Positions 52,537-62,782 of a DNA stretch of 64,000 nucleotides are shown here, one piece after another; the first letter of the stretch is position 1, and each line of letters starts with the position of its first letter. Source of the stretch: Nitzschia sp. pyKryTriq1. Lineage: Eukaryota; Bacillariophyta; Bacillariophyceae; Bacillariales; Bacillariaceae. Made by a program: the position numbers and the translations under genes. The notes beneath the pieces were generated by a model. The model worked only from the letters and a program-made list of their open reading frames with translations, ran no database searches and had not been told where the DNA came from. Location of the stretch: NCBI GenBank assembly GCA_956465555.1, contig OY101120.1, positions 186,001-250,000 of the forward strand, given 5' to 3'.

Positions 52537-53253
52537 ATGACCGCCGCCGTTTCTTCCTCCGTGGTTTCCTCCTCGGTTCCAACACCGTCCGAGGAAAAGA
52601 AAGAAGCCCTCCCAGCACCATCGCCAGCCGATGACACCGTCGAGTGGGTTCTCTGGAAGCACATCTGCAACAAGCGCTTCAACCAGACGGAAGATGAGTG
52701 GAAAGGCGGCTTGAAGGAAGTCTCTCATTTTTTCGCACATCCGACGGAAGAAGCCTTTCACATGGATCTTCATCACTTGCCCTTGCCGAGCAAGTCCTTC
52801 TTTCTCAAGACGACGCGTAACTCATTAGGAGACCACCGAGCTCTCGCCAAGCACACGGAATACAGTCTCTTTCAAAAGGGCGTTCGACCCGAGTGGGAGG
52901 ATCCGCAGTGCGTCGGAGAGCTATTCGCCAACCACTTTCTGCCTCCGGAGCTCCTGGATCGTTACTGGCAAGAGCTCGCCCATGGAGTCATGGAGGGACT
53001 CATCGACCATCGACACGTCTGTGGGATCCGCGTCGTCGATAAATCCAAGGGGAAGCATCCCATTTACAAATTAGAGGTTTGGCTCAATACCAACAATCCC
53101 GAAATTATCGGAAAGGTTCGCAAGCAAGCAATGGCATGTATCCAACAAGACGAACACTATCGCTTCAACTTTCACTTTCGTGATTTTGCAACCGCCGCTG
53201 CCGCCGCTGCCTCCCACAGCCATGAAAGTTCCTCGGCCACGTCCTCCAATTAG
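52537..53253 (+). CDS. eIF4E-family cap-binding protein (divergent)
   Basis: 238 aa, no intron. The fold is that of eIF4E, which binds the mRNA cap for translation initiation. Aligning by eye with human eIF4E: VEWVLWKHIC gives Trp37 (human W43), TEDEWKGGLKEVSHF gives Trp55 (human W56, cap stacking), RPEWEDPQC gives Trp120-Glu121 (human W102-E103), and YKLEVWLNT gives Trp182 (human W166). So the cap-contact residues are kept. Differences: human W73, which contacts eIF4G and 4E-BP, is Phe in EEAFHMDLHH; about 20 residues are inserted after LPLPSKSF; and the usual GG(K/R)W after WED is replaced by CVGELFANHF. These suggest a non-canonical member, perhaps with different partners. The C-terminus is Ala/Ser-rich. 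Confidence 0.8.
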   Translation: MTAAVSSSVVSSSVPTPSEEKKEALPAPSPADDTVEWVLWKHICNKRFNQTEDEWKGGLKEVSHFFAHPTEEAFHMDLHHLPLPSKSFFLKTTRNSLGDHRALAKHTEYSLFQKGVRPEWEDPQCVGELFANHFLPPELLDRYWQELAHGVMEGLIDHRHVCGIRVVDKSKGKHPIYKLEVWLNTNNPEIIGKVRKQAMACIQQDEHYRFNFHFRDFATAAAAAASHSHESSSATSSN

Positions 53254-53611
53254 GAAATGATGATTCAGTCTATTATCCATGATCATCTATATGACTACTA
53301 CTACTACTTGGAGCAGCCCATTCCAAGGTTCTACAACTCCAGCAAAACTCCAGCAAAACAACACAAAACAACACAAAACAACACAAAACAAAAAACGACC
53401 AGACCAACATCTGGAAGAACAATTCAGCAAATACTCAAATCCAATACGCATATACACATTCGTAGCTACCGAATATTCTAGTTGCATGTTTATCTATCGA
53501 CATTGGTGAAAGCTGCTATACTAGTAGCATATCGTAGTTTCATGGTCGATCGATCCATTGCGTGGGTGTGGGTGTTGTTTGGTTTGAGGCGGGGCACGAG
53601 GTCCTACAGTA
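53254..53611. other. Short convergent spacer with 10-bp repeat
   Basis: 3' ends of the eIF4E-family and kinesin genes converge here. A 10-bp unit (CAAAACAACA) repeats about three and a half times at 53355-53390. No gene. Confidence 0.55.
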
Positions 53612-56326
53612 TTACCTATTGCTAGACAAATCCACCACACTGGCTTGAAGCCCTTCCATCGAATACAGCGGGCCGGTCATGAGCTCTGTCAAATGCTTCA
53701 ACAACCGCTCGCCCTTTTTGGTAAAGATATCATGAAAGACTTCCTTTTCGTCTAGTTCCTGTTCCATCTCGGCTCGTTCGTTGTTCAGACCTTCGAGGAT
53801 CGCATCGACCGATTCAGATCGATTATTTATTTCATCTTCAATCTCCACCAGCCGAGAGTTGAAAAATTTAATGTGTTCGCTTAATAAGCGATGCCGTAGC
53901 TCCTTTTCTTCGTTCGCGCTCTTGTCTTCTTGATTCTTGTTGCCAAAGCCGAACCAGTTGTTGCCCCCTTGGCGTCTCTTGGCACCTTGAGGACCCAGCA
54001 TGGTCAAAATATCCGGAGATTCCACCACGGTCACGACCATGTCAAAGTAATCGCCCAAGAGCCGCATTTGCTCCTTGAAGGAGGCCAACATGGTCACGAC
54101 AAATTCTACCCATTTTTCATCCAAGCGCTTGTGAAAGTACCAGAGGCGTTTCTTTTCCAGCTCGTCTCCTCGAAAGCCAAATTGAGACTTTTGCTGTTCC
54201 ATAAAGGCCGCCAGTTGCTTAGCTGCCGTCATGGCGGACTGTCGATCGGCCTTGGCTTCTTCCAATTCCCGACGGAGCTGGTCGGCCTCTTCTTCAAACA
54301 CCACGGAATTGTTCAGTTCGTCTTCCAGCATTTCGACCCGCGCCTTGAGGGCTGGCAATTCAATAGCCGATTGAGTCATGGACGCTTTCATATCCACTTG
54401 GGCTTGACGTAACTTGTGGTGTAACAGATGATTTTCGTCTTCCAGGTCCTGGTACGATTTCGTCGACGTGACACTTTGATCGGTCCTATGGTGGGGTCGT
54501 AAGCCTGGCAAGACCTCCGAAAGGGCCAAACTCGTCTCGTCTTCGTGAATAGCACCATGGTTCAAGTCAGGCTGGGAACTGAAATGAGCATCCAAGCTCG
54601 GACCTGGTTTGGAAGCTCGTTTGCGCGAAATGGAGGTTGCGGGGCTTCCCAAGGGACCGGGTTGATCGTCGGCTTCACTCATATTGGCAGCCTCGTCACT
54701 ATCGACATCGCTATCTTCGTCGTCGTCGTCATCATCTTTGGGAAGGGGGATTTCCATTTCGGGAGTAGGCGGAAGATGATGCTTGGCGCTGGAAGGAATC
54801 GTCGCGGGTGGGACTCCGAGGGGTGATACTATCGTACGATTATGGCCGGAGGTGTTGGTCACATGAATCTCTTCCTGCATCATGGCTATCGATCGATTCA
54901 TATCTTCCTCCGTGACGTCTTCCGTCAATTTCAAAATCGTTTCTTGCATTTCCGCCACTTGCTGTTTCAGCAATTGATTCTCTCGTAATAGCTTCATTGC
55001 TTCTTCTTGTGAAATTTGTTGGACCACATTGGCAGTGGCCGTATTCTTGATATTTCGAGCCTGTGTCGCATATCGGAGGGTGTTGATGGTTTCTTCCAAG
55101 TTGAAATCGGCGGGACTACAACACGCGATCATGATGGTGCGACTGTTTCCTCCCAGCGAGTCTTGCAGCAGACGGGTCAATTTGGAATCTCGAAAAGGAG
55201 GCTTTCGTTTGAATCTGGGTCGTTGCTCGGCCAACGCGCTCACCACTTGCCCGAGCACAAAGAGTCCCTTGTTAATATTGATACCCTCCTGTGCTCGATC
55301 CCCCTTGGCTTGAGTTTTCTTGATGCGTTCACTTCCAGCTAAATCCACCAAGGTCAGTTTGGATTGAAATTTGGTCGAGTCTTCTAAAACGCCTTTGATT
55401 TTGAGGACACAAATGGCATGACTCCGACTCGACGTCGCATTCATCTTGGTCGACGCCACGACCCGTCGTTTCGATGCTTCTTCCATCAATTTTCCGATTT
55501 CTCCTGGATTTCCAACCGACATGGCTTGCAATCCTCGCACATAAACTTCTCCATCCAGTGTTTCTCTTATTCGTAATTGGGAACTGTCTCCATTGGGATT
55601 CATCAAGTCTCGAATTTCTTCATTGTAAACTTCCAGGTAGCTCAATTCGACATGAGCATTGCTGTCGCATTTGCTTTGAATGTTGTCGAATAAATCCTTT
55701 ACCGCACGCGGAATCACACCATCATTCTCATCAATATGTGCTACATTCTTGGCCGAAGTGCCCATGGTAAATGTCTAAAGTAGATAGAGAAAGGAGTGAA
55801 CAAGCCAGCGAAGCAAAGCAAAAAAACCCCAGCAAACAGGCGACGTCAAGTTGAGAAACAAGTCTTTTTGATGGAGAAGACGGAGAAATTCCCAAGCCTC
55901 TACTACCCAGTAGCGAGTAATATCGACCAAAATGGCAAACCGTAACAAATAATATCTGCTTTGTCCTACCTTTCCAGCTCCCGTTTGTCCATACGCCAAA
56001 ATAGTACAATTGTAACCACAAAAGAGGTCCTCGGAAATCGCCTGGAAGGCTCCACTTTTCTCATAGACTTCTTGCTGCGAACAAGATTCCGTCAGAACGG
56101 CATCCAACTCGAACCATCGTTGGTCCGGCCCGTTGATTTGCAATGCTTCCGGGCCGTCTTCTGAGGCAAGATGAGGTACTTTGGTCACGACGGGCTGACA
56201 CCCCTTTTCCAATTCGTACTGAGCCAACGGACGGACACGGGAGACGACGCGGACATTGGATGATGATGATTTAGAAGCAGCAGCAGCCTTCACCGCCTGA
56301 TCTTGGCCAGGAATGGGGGCTGTCAT
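53612..56326 (-). CDS. Kinesin, kinesin-4-like, two exons
   Basis: 839 aa. Exon 1 is 55970-56326 (ATG at 56326; the frame's first codon upstream is GTG), the intron 55775-55969 (GTAGGA...CTTTAG, 195 nt, phase 0), exon 2 is 53612-55774. Motor at the N-terminus (about 20-370): NVRVVSRVRPL, P-loop GQTGAGKT (113-120), switch I NATSSRSHAI, switch II LTLVDLAGSERI, and FRDSKLTRLLQDSLGGNSRT followed by NTLRYATQARNIKN. The last parts fit the kinesin-4 (KIF4/chromokinesin) group. The tail has coiled coils (ENQLLKQQVAEMQETILKL, and a longer one from about 540) and an acidic DDDDDEDSDVDSDEAA segment. Kinesin-4 motors act in spindle or ciliary length control. The group assignment is by eye. The intron falls exactly between Lys119 and Thr120 of the P-loop. 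Confidence 0.9.
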
Positions 56327-56973
56327 GATGGTAGATGTTACAATATATTCCACGAGCTGTCTCTATCTCCAGTCAGTAACAATGCAATGCTTAGTATTTT
56401 GTAATATGACACAGCATCATCATCATCAGGTTGATGATGATTCCAAATTCCAACAACGCGATAGTGTGGTTATTTTGTGCTTTTTCTCGATTGTGGAGAA
56501 GGCCGGCGCGATTATGGTCATTTTCCGTGTTTCGTAGGGGTCATCTTGGTCGGAGAGTTTTCGCTCATCGCGACTATACCTGTACTGTCACGAACCTGTT
56601 CGAACTAGTACGACTGGCTATATTATTATTACGCAGGGATCAATAAGAAGTTGTTGGCGGCGCGCGGCACTACTACTAGGTCTACTAGTAGACTACGTAT
56701 TCCTCAAGCAAGAACATCTATTACGCATGTATGAAATCCGAACAATGTTGGTTCTTCTTACTACTAGTAAAGAAGAAAACAACAACTAGGCTCCTGGTGT
56801 TAGTACTACCTCTCTGGTATTCTTTGTTCTGCTGCGTTCTTGACCCGAAACCGCTGAAACCACAGCAAGTACTAGTAGTACGGCATAGTGGGCTGGGGCT
56901 GAGCCGACGCACAGCCACCAGCACCACCAAAGAACAAGAACGATGCTGATGTTCTTTCGCGTCGTCGTCTCTT
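56327..56973. other. Tandem spacer between kinesin and DUF6824 genes
   Basis: No gene. Contains CATCATCATC and CTAGTAG words. Serves as upstream region of the kinesin gene and 3' region of the DUF6824 gene. Confidence 0.5.
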
Positions 56974-59760
56974 TTAAGTTTGTCCAGCCGCATCAGCATT
57001 GTTCTGCTGCACCTGATTCAATATAAGGTCAAGCAACTCTTGAAGCAACAGACCGTTTTGTTGATGTTCTTCTTCGCTGGCGGTGCTGGTGTTTTGCCGT
57101 AACAGAGATGCAAGAAGTACTTGTGATGCTGCTGCTACTTGTGCTGCAAAAGAGGAGACATCAGGAGCAGCACCAGGAGTCGTATTACTACCAGTGCTGC
57201 TGGCTAGTTGTCGTGCGACTGTCGGCCCCCTCCCCGAAGAGTTGTAGTTTAGTACGGTGGTGTCCCCGGCGGCGCTGCTCCTTCTTGTTTGCTGCATCAC
57301 TTGTTGCTGCTGCGGGGAGAAAAGAAGAAGGTCAGCATGCTCCTGGCCAGAGTACGCCGCTGGGGGTAGTCTTGTTCTCATATTACTCAACGCTTCTTCT
57401 TGGCGATTGCCAGCATGATCATGCTGAGGCCAGATAAAAGTACTAGGAGCAAAACCAGGAGCGATGATTGATGCTAGTAGCTGTTCAGCTGAGACGAGCT
57501 CAGCGGCGGTGGCGCCATGGCGGTTGTTGTTGCTGTTGGCTCGAAAATATTGGAGAAGCTGCTCCAGTTGCCCATGGAGGAGGCGAATCCATCGTTGCTG
57601 TTGGTCTTGTCTTTCCAGAAGAAGGTTCAGTATTGTTCTTGGACCGCCAGTGTCCTCGTTTCCTCCTCTTTCTGGTACAATCGATGATATGCCATGAGTA
57701 CTGGCGGCATCGAAGATCAAGGGAGTTGTTGTTGCTGCTGCTGGGACCGGCGGTGGTGGGTGGGTCACGACTGCTGCCGAGAAGGAGAGGCTGCCACCCC
57801 CACCAGCCGCTCCACTTTTCGGCTGCTGAGACATCGGGACGAAAAATGCGGTAGTAGTACTACGGGTAGCAGAGGCACGACGAAGTGGTCTTGGTGTTTC
57901 TTGTCGAGCAGGAGTAGTAGTGAAGATTGACGACGACGGGAGATAGTACGGTACAAGAGTGGAGAGTGGTATTGCTGCTCCGACACCTGCTAGAAGAGGA
58001 GAGGCTGCGACTTGGTGCTGTCGTCCTGTCAGCGTGGGTAACACCGAAAATGAGGCCATGCCAGATGGTCCACCATCAACAACAGACCGGGAGGCTTGAT
58101 GGTGGTGTTGGGCCAAGAAAGGGGGGCGATGATGTGGCAGTAGAATAGTAGAAGCAGGTGTTTGTGAGCCCTGGGAGCTCGCAGTAGTACCGCCACCACC
58201 ACCCCGGTCGTTCAGCTCCTCTCCGTAAGCAGTCTTGTGCTCGTCCTCCCGGCGGCTTTTCTGCATCTTTTGCTTCTTCGTCTTTGGTCGTCGCTTGCCC
58301 CTGATAACATGGGTCACTTTTTCAAACGCTGTCTCCCGAGAAACTTCCTCCCAAAAAATGGTGGGACGAGGACTGCTAGTAGCAGCAAAGCGGCTTGTTG
58401 TTTCTTGAGCACTGTCCGAAGGGGTAGAAGCAGTAGTCGTCATTGGTACTTCTTTCTCTTTTTGTTCCTCCTGTTTCTCCTCGTTTGATTTCATTTTTTT
58501 CTTCTCTTCTTCTTTTAGTTCAGTTTTCTCCAAGAAACGAGCTCCAGTCTTTAGGATTTCGTTCACTATCTCTTCTCCTACCGCCCGCCGCTTTTCTTTT
58601 GGCGTCTGGTTATACCTTTCCTCAAACTTGCCGATGATTTGCACCATTTTCCGATTTCCCGCATGGTTCTGGTACGGTCGCCCCCTCCCTAAGAGAATAT
58701 CTTTCGGACCAGGCATTTTGATCAATTGCTTTTCTTTTCTCGTCCTTGTCTTCTTCTTCTTCGTCACATTTTCGGCACCACCACCAGCAGAAAAAGACGA
58801 TGGGTGAGAAGAAGAAGGAAGGGCGCCACAGGGCGGAGAATCTGCTGGAAGTACCACGCGAGAAGAAAGATCAGCAGGAGGAGCAATCCCGTCATGATGC
58901 TGTTGAGAAGGGGGGGTTGGTGTTGGTGGAGGCATATTTGGTGCTTGTTGTTCCGCTCTTGATCTTGTTCTTTCAAAACGAGGGTCGCCACTCCGGTAGT
59001 CCTCGGAAGTAGTAGTACCAGCAGCACTGAAGATACTACTGCGAGGACCTCGACGTGCTGGTGCCTTGCTTGGTGTTGAAGAAGTAGGAAGAGGAGTACT
59101 GCTTGTACTATTCAGCGCTTGAATGGCGGTAGCCGCGTTGAGGATCATCTCGTCATCTTTCTCTTCTTGCTCAACAGCCATCCAACTGCTACTAGGACGT
59201 GGAGTAGCACTGCTGTTCTTGCCAGCAGTACTATTAGCACCGCCACCATCCCGCCGCCAGCCGCCAGTACTAGTACTAGTAGTAGTGCTACTACTTCTGC
59301 TGCGTGGAACATCAGCAGGACCAGTCGCCGAGGACGAGCTACTCGGCGGCGAAGCGGCTCTTCTGCTTGGTAGTCTTCTTCGGGAGGCGGCGTCACCACG
59401 ACGTTTCCCAGCATTGCTGTTTTCTTCTGTCTCTAATACCGCCGAATCGTGATGGTTTCCCTCAGCAGCTTTCTTCCTATTGCCGTCGTCATCGTGCTGC
59501 TCCTCCTCGCGTGGCGCCAATGGGTTTTCTCCACCTTTCCTACTAGTACTCGTCGGTGCTGCCTCATTTCCTTCTTCTCCCCGAGAAACTCGTCCTTCTT
59601 GGTATTGTCCTTGTGCTGCGTCTTCCCTTGGTCTCTTTCTCTTGCTGGGATTGCTGTTCCTTGTCTGGTCGTCTAGTACCTGGTGCTGCTCCTTTGTTTC
59701 ACCCATTTTGAGAAGTGGTGGTCGACGGTCGCCGACACTTGCTGTTGTTGATGATAGCAT
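56974..59760 (-). CDS. DUF6824-domain protein (diatom family)
   Basis: 928 aa, no intron, ATG at 59760. A basic, disordered first third (NPSKRKRPREDAAQ is a likely nuclear signal) leads to the conserved domain: MPGPKDILLGRGRPYQNHAG (349-368), then RKMVQIIGKFEERYNQTPKE, EEIVNEILKTGARFLEKTE, and, after an insertion of about 55 Glu/Lys/Thr-rich residues, FWEEVSRETAFEKVTHVIRG (about 468-487). This DVLLGRGR...WxEVxxxxAxEKVSHxFR layout is a large diatom family annotated DUF6824. Its role is unknown; the nuclear signal and the KRRPKTKKQKMQKSRR patch just after the domain suggest nucleic-acid binding. The C-terminal 440 residues are low-complexity apart from a helical patch RTILNLLLERQDQQQRWIRL (about 695-715). 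Confidence 0.8.
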   Translation of the reverse strand: MLSSTTASVGDRRPPLLKMGETKEQHQVLDDQTRNSNPSKRKRPREDAAQGQYQEGRVSRGEEGNEAAPTSTSRKGGENPLAPREEEQHDDDGNRKKAAEGNHHDSAVLETEENSNAGKRRGDAASRRRLPSRRAASPPSSSSSATGPADVPRSRSSSTTTSTSTGGWRRDGGGANSTAGKNSSATPRPSSSWMAVEQEEKDDEMILNAATAIQALNSTSSTPLPTSSTPSKAPARRGPRSSIFSAAGTTTSEDYRSGDPRFERTRSRAEQQAPNMPPPTPTPPSQQHHDGIAPPADLSSRVVLPADSPPCGALPSSSHPSSFSAGGGAENVTKKKKTRTRKEKQLIKMPGPKDILLGRGRPYQNHAGNRKMVQIIGKFEERYNQTPKEKRRAVGEEIVNEILKTGARFLEKTELKEEEKKKMKSNEEKQEEQKEKEVPMTTTASTPSDSAQETTSRFAATSSPRPTIFWEEVSRETAFEKVTHVIRGKRRPKTKKQKMQKSRREDEHKTAYGEELNDRGGGGGTTASSQGSQTPASTILLPHHRPPFLAQHHHQASRSVVDGGPSGMASFSVLPTLTGRQHQVAASPLLAGVGAAIPLSTLVPYYLPSSSIFTTTPARQETPRPLRRASATRSTTTAFFVPMSQQPKSGAAGGGGSLSFSAAVVTHPPPPVPAAATTTPLIFDAASTHGISSIVPERGGNEDTGGPRTILNLLLERQDQQQRWIRLLHGQLEQLLQYFRANSNNNRHGATAAELVSAEQLLASIIAPGFAPSTFIWPQHDHAGNRQEEALSNMRTRLPPAAYSGQEHADLLLFSPQQQQVMQQTRRSSAAGDTTVLNYNSSGRGPTVARQLASSTGSNTTPGAAPDVSSFAAQVAAASQVLLASLLRQNTSTASEEEHQQNGLLLQELLDLILNQVQQNNADAAGQT

Positions 59761-61793
59761 TCTTCTGAGGAGGTGTTATGCTGCTCCTTCTTCGTCGGAA
59801 TATTATTTCTTCTGCTGCGGAGGCTGTTCTTCTTCTGAGCCTTGCTTGTTGTTTCGTATGTCGGTAGAAATATATGATAGGAGAGGAGAGGAACACCAGC
59901 ATGAGGAGCCTGCTGAGGTTGTTTGCTTCCAAGGAGGCATCACGACCCACCGCTTCTCACCGCATATTCTCACTTGCGTGGTGAAAATTGCAAATCAACC
60001 CTCCATCTTCGCCCTTTCCCTGAAGCATTTTTTCTTTAGCATATCTATCGAGCCGATGATGTCACAGAGAAATGGTCGTAACTCCTTTTATTTTGAGTAC
60101 GTCGTCGGGGTGTTTGTGCCGGTCAACATGAGACTGTTAAGTAAAACAAATTTAAAAGTGACGCATTTACTTGACTTTTGATTTCCCATAAATAAAAATA
60201 CATAGGGAATGACGCATTTCACGTGCCAAAACCACAGCTGTCGCAAAAATCTGCTCTGTACGTACTAGCGTGCATACGCACGTTCATCGAATGAAGCCAC
60301 CATTATTATTTTGTGACACGTAGCTCGCAACTATGAATTATTGCCTCGCGGTCTTCCCCTGCCAACTCATATGTTCTAATCAGCCATAAGCAAGTTTCAG
60401 CCAATTATTGCCTTCGCACACTCACAATGATAAGTAGAGTAGAATATTTATTTTCTGTTTCCCACTGCCCCCCTTCTGCCATCTGGTGGCGGCAGACAGA
60501 GCCAACTCCAACAAGAAGTACGAGTTCTCGTATTATTTATCGATTTGCGAACGATAAATCCCCGTCTCATCACCATCACCATCACCATCGCCATCACCAT
60601 CCATCTGGCGGCGGGAATACGTGAGCGCGCCAAAGAGAAGAGTGGGAGGAGCCCCCTGTTATTACATGGTCGATGGGAATGAGTGTGTGAAGAGGGACTT
60701 AGATCGGAGGAATCAAACACTGAGCGAAGCACAGACGTCGATATTCGATCAAGGGAGATTGACGTCACAGAGTTCAAGAACATGGGCATGGTGAAAACTA
60801 TGACACGGTGACATGATGCCAACCATATATGTGATTGATTGTTTGAAGATCTGTGAGGGTAAATTGTTGTGCAGCATTGAACTAATGATGGTTTGGAAAG
60901 ATCAAGTCAGATGCATTGGTACTACTACCTGGAGTTTAAAATGTCCAATATAAAAAGCAACAAGAATAATTTACTGTTTTACTACTAGCTACAACATGAG
61001 AAATAAGAATAGATAGAAGGATACATCCAATTCAATCATTCAATGCTGCAGGATCAAGAGCTTCCGCGCTGTTTTTGAACTCAATCAAGTCGTCCATATT
61101 ATTTGGATAGATAGAAACCGGGTGATAGTGAAAGGTTTCGGACATAATATCGTTGTTTTTGGCCGATCAAAATGGTTCGTGACGCTATTCCCCGCCTGCC
61201 TGCCTTTCGCCCCGTCTTGATTTGAGTGAGTCTGTCAGGCACCCGGTTGTCGTCGAAGTCGAAGTGTGAGAAATATCCACGTCTGGGATAAAAACGTCCC
61301 CAGCACAACGCGCGCGTCATCATCGATCATCGCCACAAAGAAAAGAACGAGAAGATCAAAAGCACGCAAAGCATACGATCATGACGATGCGCAAACAAGA
61401 TCAAAGGCGGACCCGAAAGAAATTCTTTGGACGTCCTTCGCCTCCCATCACCAGTCCGTAGCCGTCGCAAAAGAATCCCACAAAAGAGGCAATTTACGCC
61501 CATCTGTTACTCATCATACCCATCCATCTCAACAGCCAAAATAATGGTTCTCTCGTGCCTTGTGGATCTGCTGCGGACTGATCGACATCGTCCCTCCGTC
61601 GTGATATTGTCGACTACGATGATGACGATCACGACTCGTCTATTTCTCCTTGGAAGCAGGTTTCGCCTATTTCCGGGTCATCCGTCCGCGATGTTGATTG
61701 ACAACATTCTTCCGATGCGACTATTCATTTTCTCTGTTATCACTTTCTCCTAGTCCAATATTTTTTACAAGCGGTTTCCTTCAAATAGCAGTA
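59761..61793. other. Divergent spacer with no convincing gene
   Basis: 2.0 kb upstream of both the DUF6824 gene (minus) and the glycine-zipper gene (plus). It holds CATCAC/CATCGC hexamer runs at about 60567-60605 and one TGACGTCA at 60760-60767. Open frames (e.g. 61427-61753) lack protein-like character. The plus-strand frame at 59480-60181 is mainly a shadow of the DUF6824 gene. Confidence 0.5.
60760..60767. promoter_or_regulatory. TGACGTCA (CRE-like) palindrome
   Basis: Perfect palindrome about 1 kb from the start codons of both divergent neighbours. The distance makes a promoter role less certain than for the other sites. Confidence 0.3.
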
Positions 61794-62663
61794 ATGATTT
61801 ACTACAACAACAACACGAGCAGCAACGCCGCTTCTTCCCAAGAAGAAGCTCGTCATCGTCTCTCGACGACAATCTCAACCATTCCATCCTCTACGATGAA
61901 GGGAGGGTCTGGTGCTTTCTTTCATCGTCCGACGACGACCAACCTGGTTCCAGAATCGCAAGAACCTCCTGCTGCTGCATCGTCCCATCAGCCAAACGGA
62001 AGGAATTCTCTCTTGTTTCACCAACCAACATATCCGCCGGAACAAGTCCATCTTATTCCTTTTGACATCGACGATCTAGCAACGTCTGTAGCTTCCTCCC
62101 TCAGTCTGTCACCCGCCAACAGTAGAGATTATGATGCACCTTTCATGTTCTCCTCCTACCACCATCCTACTACTACTACTACTACTACTACTACGGCAAA
62201 TGATATCCAACAAGAAGATCCAATTCTCCGAGCTGCTTATTACGGTACTTCTTGTCCATCAACCACAACAACCACAACCACGTCTACTACTGCTGTTGCT
62301 GCCAAAAGCGCGACGAAACCAGTGGTATCCAAGCAACAACATCAAGATGGTTACGTCGTGGCATTGAGACAACGAAAGAAGAGTGCCGAGTGGAGTGATG
62401 CCATTCATCCCGAAAAAGATTCCATGAAAGGAAAACGTAAATCAAAGACCATGGCTGGAGCCACGACGGGAGCGATCGTTGGAGGCGTCATGTTTGGACC
62501 AGCTTTTCCCGTTGGAATGGTCCTCGGTGGAGCGGTCGGAGGCTATGCCAGCAACAAGTTGTCGAAAACAGGAGAACGTCGAATGCAACGACTGTTTGAA
62601 CAGCAAAACTTTCAAAAGTACGCCTCTCAATACTCACCCGTCCGTGATGCCGTTTACGTCTAG
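61794..62663 (+). CDS. Glycine-zipper protein of unknown function
   Basis: 289 aa from ATG 61794; the open frame upstream has no ATG in a better context. Residues 1-215 are disordered (Asn, Ser and Thr runs), with a small conserved-looking island QVHLIPFDIDDLATSVASSL (about 83-102) and the short patches DPILRAAYYG and QDGYVVALRQRKKSAEWSDA. The C-terminus (about 221-252) is a glycine zipper: AGATTGAIVGGVMFGPAFPV, then GMVLGGAVGGYASNKLSK, followed by a charged helix ERRMQRLFEQQNFQKYASQY. Glycine zippers pack membrane helices or form amphipathic pores and sheets, and bacterial relatives are lipoproteins. There is no signal peptide, so membrane insertion would be by the zipper itself. I know no characterised homologue. 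Confidence 0.65.
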   Translation: MIYYNNNTSSNAASSQEEARHRLSTTISTIPSSTMKGGSGAFFHRPTTTNLVPESQEPPAAASSHQPNGRNSLLFHQPTYPPEQVHLIPFDIDDLATSVASSLSLSPANSRDYDAPFMFSSYHHPTTTTTTTTTANDIQQEDPILRAAYYGTSCPSTTTTTTTSTTAVAAKSATKPVVSKQQHQDGYVVALRQRKKSAEWSDAIHPEKDSMKGKRKSKTMAGATTGAIVGGVMFGPAFPVGMVLGGAVGGYASNKLSKTGERRMQRLFEQQNFQKYASQYSPVRDAVYV

Positions 62664-62782
62664 TGACCACCACGGCAGGAGTGGTGGTGGTGGGTGAATG
62701 TAAAATATCTGTTAGCAATTATCAGTTATCTGTTTTACGCCTATGTACCAGTTACTGGAGTGCGGACAAAACGCAACATAAC

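Noticed and set aside
59480-60181. 233-codon plus-strand frame over the DUF6824 start
   Set aside because: Cys/Ser/Leu-rich shadow for its first half and featureless for its second.
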